Shown: positions 13,990 through 15,859 of the stretch, piece after piece
Layout: each line of letters opens with the position of its first letter
How positions within the stretch are numbered: position 1 is the stretch's first letter
The notes under the pieces: model-generated
Database searches by the model: none
What the model was told of the DNA's origin: nothing
Seen by the model: the letters and a program-made list of their open reading frames with translations, nothing else
Origin: an uncultured Eubacteriales bacterium
GTDB lineage: Bacteria; Bacillota; Clostridia; Oscillospirales; CAG-272
DNA length: 15,859 nucleotides
Reading direction: 5' to 3'
Assembly (NCBI GenBank): GCA_900546315.1
Contig: URCP01000065.1
Span: 1-15,859, forward strand
Made by a program: the position numbers and the translations under genes

Positions 13990-14019
13990 CTTCTTATCGG
14001 GTTTGTGACCATATTTTCA

Positions 14020-14766
14020 TTAAAGTGAAAATTCCACGTGTCTAAGATACAGCCCGTCCGGCGGCGCGGTGAAGCCCGCGCGCGAGCGGTTGCGGGACGC
14101 TATGATATCCGGCATATCCTCAGGTGAGATACGACCATAACCCACGTCGACGAGCGTCCCGACGATTATCCTCACCATATTGTAGAGAAATCCATCCGCC
14201 GCGGCGCGTATCCGGATGAGCTTTCCGTCCACGATGATATTCAGCCATTTCATGTCCCTGACGGTGTCCGCGATGTCCGATCCCGCCGCCATGAACGCGC
14301 CAAAATCGTGCTTTCCCGGAAACGCCTCCGCCGCCGCGCGCATTCTTTCAAGCTCGTTTTCACCGAGAGGACGCTTTAACTGCCACGCCCGCCCGACGAG
14401 GAACGGGTCGCGGATACTGTCGTTCAGGATGAGATACTCGTACTCCTTCCAGAGAACGTCGTGCCGCACGTGGAAGTCCTCCGGCACCTCCACAGCGCTT
14501 CTCACCGAAATATCCGGCGGGAGAACCGAGTTCAGCGCCGCGGGCAGCCTTCCGCACGGTATCCTGCCGTCAGACTCAAAGGTCGCGAAAAACTGAAGCG
14601 CATGAACGCCCGAGTCGGTGCGGCTGCAACCCTTGACCGCCGGTCTCATACCGTACAGTCTCTCGAGCGCGTCCTGAAGCGTCTCCTGCACCGTCCTGCC
14701 GTTCGGCTGAACCTGAAACCCGTTGAAGTTCGTCCCGACGTAAGAAATTTCAAGTAACGTCTTCAC
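14020..14766 (-). CDS. truA: tRNA pseudouridine synthase A
   Basis: TruA isomerises uridines 38-40 in the anticodon stem-loop of many tRNAs. This copy has 248 residues, a normal length, with catalytic D51 in GCSRTDSGVHA (46-56). A PPDISVRS strand, FHVRHD and the C-terminal FLYNMVRIIVGTLVDVG region (about 190-207) are all present. The usual GAGRTD is GCSRTD here, but the arginine and aspartate are kept. It starts with GTG (14766-14764), whose bases overlap the ecfT stop TGA, so translation is coupled to ecfT. The ecfA-ecfT-truA order is a conserved Firmicutes block. Confidence 0.96.
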   Translation of the reverse strand: MKTLLEISYVGTNFNGFQVQPNGRTVQETLQDALERLYGMRPAVKGCSRTDSGVHALQFFATFESDGRIPCGRLPAALNSVLPPDISVRSAVEVPEDFHVRHDVLWKEYEYLILNDSIRDPFLVGRAWQLKRPLGENELERMRAAAEAFPGKHDFGAFMAAGSDIADTVRDMKWLNIIVDGKLIRIRAAADGFLYNMVRIIVGTLVDVGYGRISPEDMPDIIASRNRSRAGFTAPPDGLYLRHVEFSL

Positions 14767-15584
14767 AGCGATATGGCGCAGGGAATCATATTAAGCAGCA
14801 CAACGCCCGCGACGAAAACCCCGAAGATCACGAACGCCAGAAAATCCTTCGCCGTGAACTTAAGTATCGTCATGCGTGTGCGCCCCTCGCCGCCCCTGTA
14901 GCAGCGGCACTCCATCGCGGTCGCGAGCTCGTCCGCGCGCCGGAACGCGGAGATGAACAGCGGGATGAGTATCGGGATCAGCGCCTTCGCGCGCTTGGCG
15001 AGACTTCCGTTCGAGAAATCCGCGCCTCTCGCCTTCTGCGCCGACATTATCTTGTCTGTCTCCTCGATGAGCGTCGGGATGAATCTCAGCGCTATCGTCA
15101 TCATCATCGAGAACTCGTGCACCGGGAGCCTTATCTTCGAAAGCGGCGCGAGCAGCTGCTCAAGCCCGTCGGTCAGCATGATCGGCGACGTCGTGTAAGT
15201 GAGAATTATCGTAGTTCCGACAAGCAGCGTCGTTATCCGGATTATCATCATTATCGCGTAGACGACGCCCTCAAAGTACACCTTTATCTTCCATACGCTG
15301 AAGAGCAGTATCTCGCCCTCAGTCCAGAAGATATTGAAGAAGGTCGTGAACGCCAGCACGAAAATCAGCGGCTTCATGCTCTTAAGCAGCGTCTTCGCCG
15401 ATATCCCGGAAATCAGCACGAGCGCCGCCGCCGAGGCTATCAGAAAGAGAAATGCCCAGAGATTCTTCGCGAGGAATATCCCGACGATATAGACGATAGT
15501 CAGGATTATCTTCGCCCTCGGGTCGAGCCGGTGTATCACCGTGTCGCCCGGGAAGTACTGTCCGATTGTGATATCCTTGATCAT
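14763..15584 (-). CDS. ecfT: Energy-coupling factor transporter transmembrane protein EcfT
   Basis: EcfT is the membrane scaffold that links the two EcfA ATPases to interchangeable S components for uptake of vitamins or metals. The protein has 273 residues, close to the usual 260-270, with hydrophobic segments near 24-38, 42-60, 70-88, 105-130 and 245-266. Both cytoplasmic coupling motifs are present: AQKARGA at 182-188 and MECRCYRGG at 224-232, the latter with C in place of the more common A-R-G spelling. The ATG overlaps the EcfA stop codon (ATGA) and has GGAGGGGAAAA upstream. The genes are therefore translated as one unit. No S component is in view, as expected for a shared group II ECF module. 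Confidence 0.95.
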   Translation of the reverse strand: MIKDITIGQYFPGDTVIHRLDPRAKIILTIVYIVGIFLAKNLWAFLFLIASAAALVLISGISAKTLLKSMKPLIFVLAFTTFFNIFWTEGEILLFSVWKIKVYFEGVVYAIMMIIRITTLLVGTTIILTYTTSPIMLTDGLEQLLAPLSKIRLPVHEFSMMMTIALRFIPTLIEETDKIMSAQKARGADFSNGSLAKRAKALIPILIPLFISAFRRADELATAMECRCYRGGEGRTRMTILKFTAKDFLAFVIFGVFVAGVVLLNMIPCAISL

Positions 15585-15859
15585 TTTTCCCCTCCCGGAA
15601 CTTTCCTGCCGAGAAGGCGCAGTATCTCGTCCCTCGCGTCGTCGACCGTGTAGATGCCGTTTCTGACCGGCAGACCGCGTGAGCGCAGAAGGTTCATGAC
15701 CTCTGTTATCTGCGGCACGTCAAGACCGACCGAGACGAGCTCGTCCGCGCGCTCGAATATCTCGCGGGTCGTCCCCTGCATCTTCACCTTCGCGTGATCC
15801 ATCACTATTATCTTGTCCGAATATCTCGCCATGTCCTCCATAGAGTGGCTGACGATGAC
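15581..15859 (-). CDS. ecfA2: Energy-coupling factor ATPase EcfA, C-terminal part (cut by window edge)
   Basis: The reading frame is open through the right edge of the window, so the 92 visible residues are only the C-terminus. It begins VIVSHSMEDMARYSDKIIVM, the H-loop of an ABC ATPase with the switch histidine. It continues with KVKMQGTTREIF and the LGLDVPQ-like VGLDVPQITEVM segment typical of EcfA2 proteins. The Walker and signature motifs would lie outside the window. The 3' end overlaps ecfT by 4 nt. The position directly before ecfT favours the EcfA2 paralogue over EcfA1, which would be expected further upstream. Confidence 0.9.
   Translation of the reverse strand, partial: VIVSHSMEDMARYSDKIIVMDHAKVKMQGTTREIFERADELVSVGLDVPQITEVMNLLRSRGLPVRNGIYTVDDARDEILRLLGRKVPGGEK

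Noticed and set aside
13074..14045. 323-residue plus-strand open frame across the P-loop gene and truA end
   Set aside because: It runs antisense to conserved proteins and through the intergenic hairpin, with no family features.

Overview
The window looks like part of a Firmicutes chromosome of the class Clostridia, probably an uncultured gut-type Oscillospirales or Christensenellales relative. The reasons are the SpoIIIE/FtsK-type translocase, the ecfA-ecfT-truA gene order usual in Firmicutes, purine-rich Shine-Dalgarno sites with some TTG and GTG starts, sigma-A promoters with 17-nt spacers, and a half-length TauE/SafE pair. No genus can be named from sequence alone. I see no tRNA, rRNA, CRISPR array, insertion sequence or phage gene.

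Layout. 1-217: intergenic, with a perfect 44-bp palindrome. 218-4153 (minus): ftsK/spoIIIE then tmk (thymidylate kinase), separated by a G/C-armed hairpin. 4306-6250 (plus, divergent from ftsK): two half-length TSUP membrane proteins, then an aldo/keto reductase with C-terminal iron-sulfur cysteines and its own promoter. 6357-10156 (minus): an ABC-class ATPase (PF09818 type) with a long structured leader, an AraC-family regulator, and a single-pass membrane protein of unknown function. 10433-11296 (plus): an Abi_2/AbiF-like HEPN protein, poorer in GC than most of its surroundings, behind a consensus promoter and a short structured leader, closed by a strong bidirectional terminator. 11345-12559 (minus): a CPA2-type cation:proton antiporter. 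12723-15859 (minus): the conserved ecfA-ecfT-truA block, whose ECF transporter module energises vitamin or metal uptake, followed by a tandem P-loop protein whose second P-loop is degenerate.

The most interesting signals are not plain genes. (1) The ABC-ATPase leader has a terminator-like hairpin with a U6 run, an overlapping competing stem and a 14-bp closing stem, so it is a candidate attenuator or structured cis-regulatory RNA. (2) The Abi_2 gene has a structured leader that may be the RNA partner of an AbiF-type RNA/HEPN system. (3) Four related G/C-armed palindromes lie at or near gene ends, each followed by an extra C-run. (4) Strand composition switches inside ftsK and inside the aldo/keto reductase gene, giving G+T-rich plus-strand patches around three of these palindromes whichever strand is coding.
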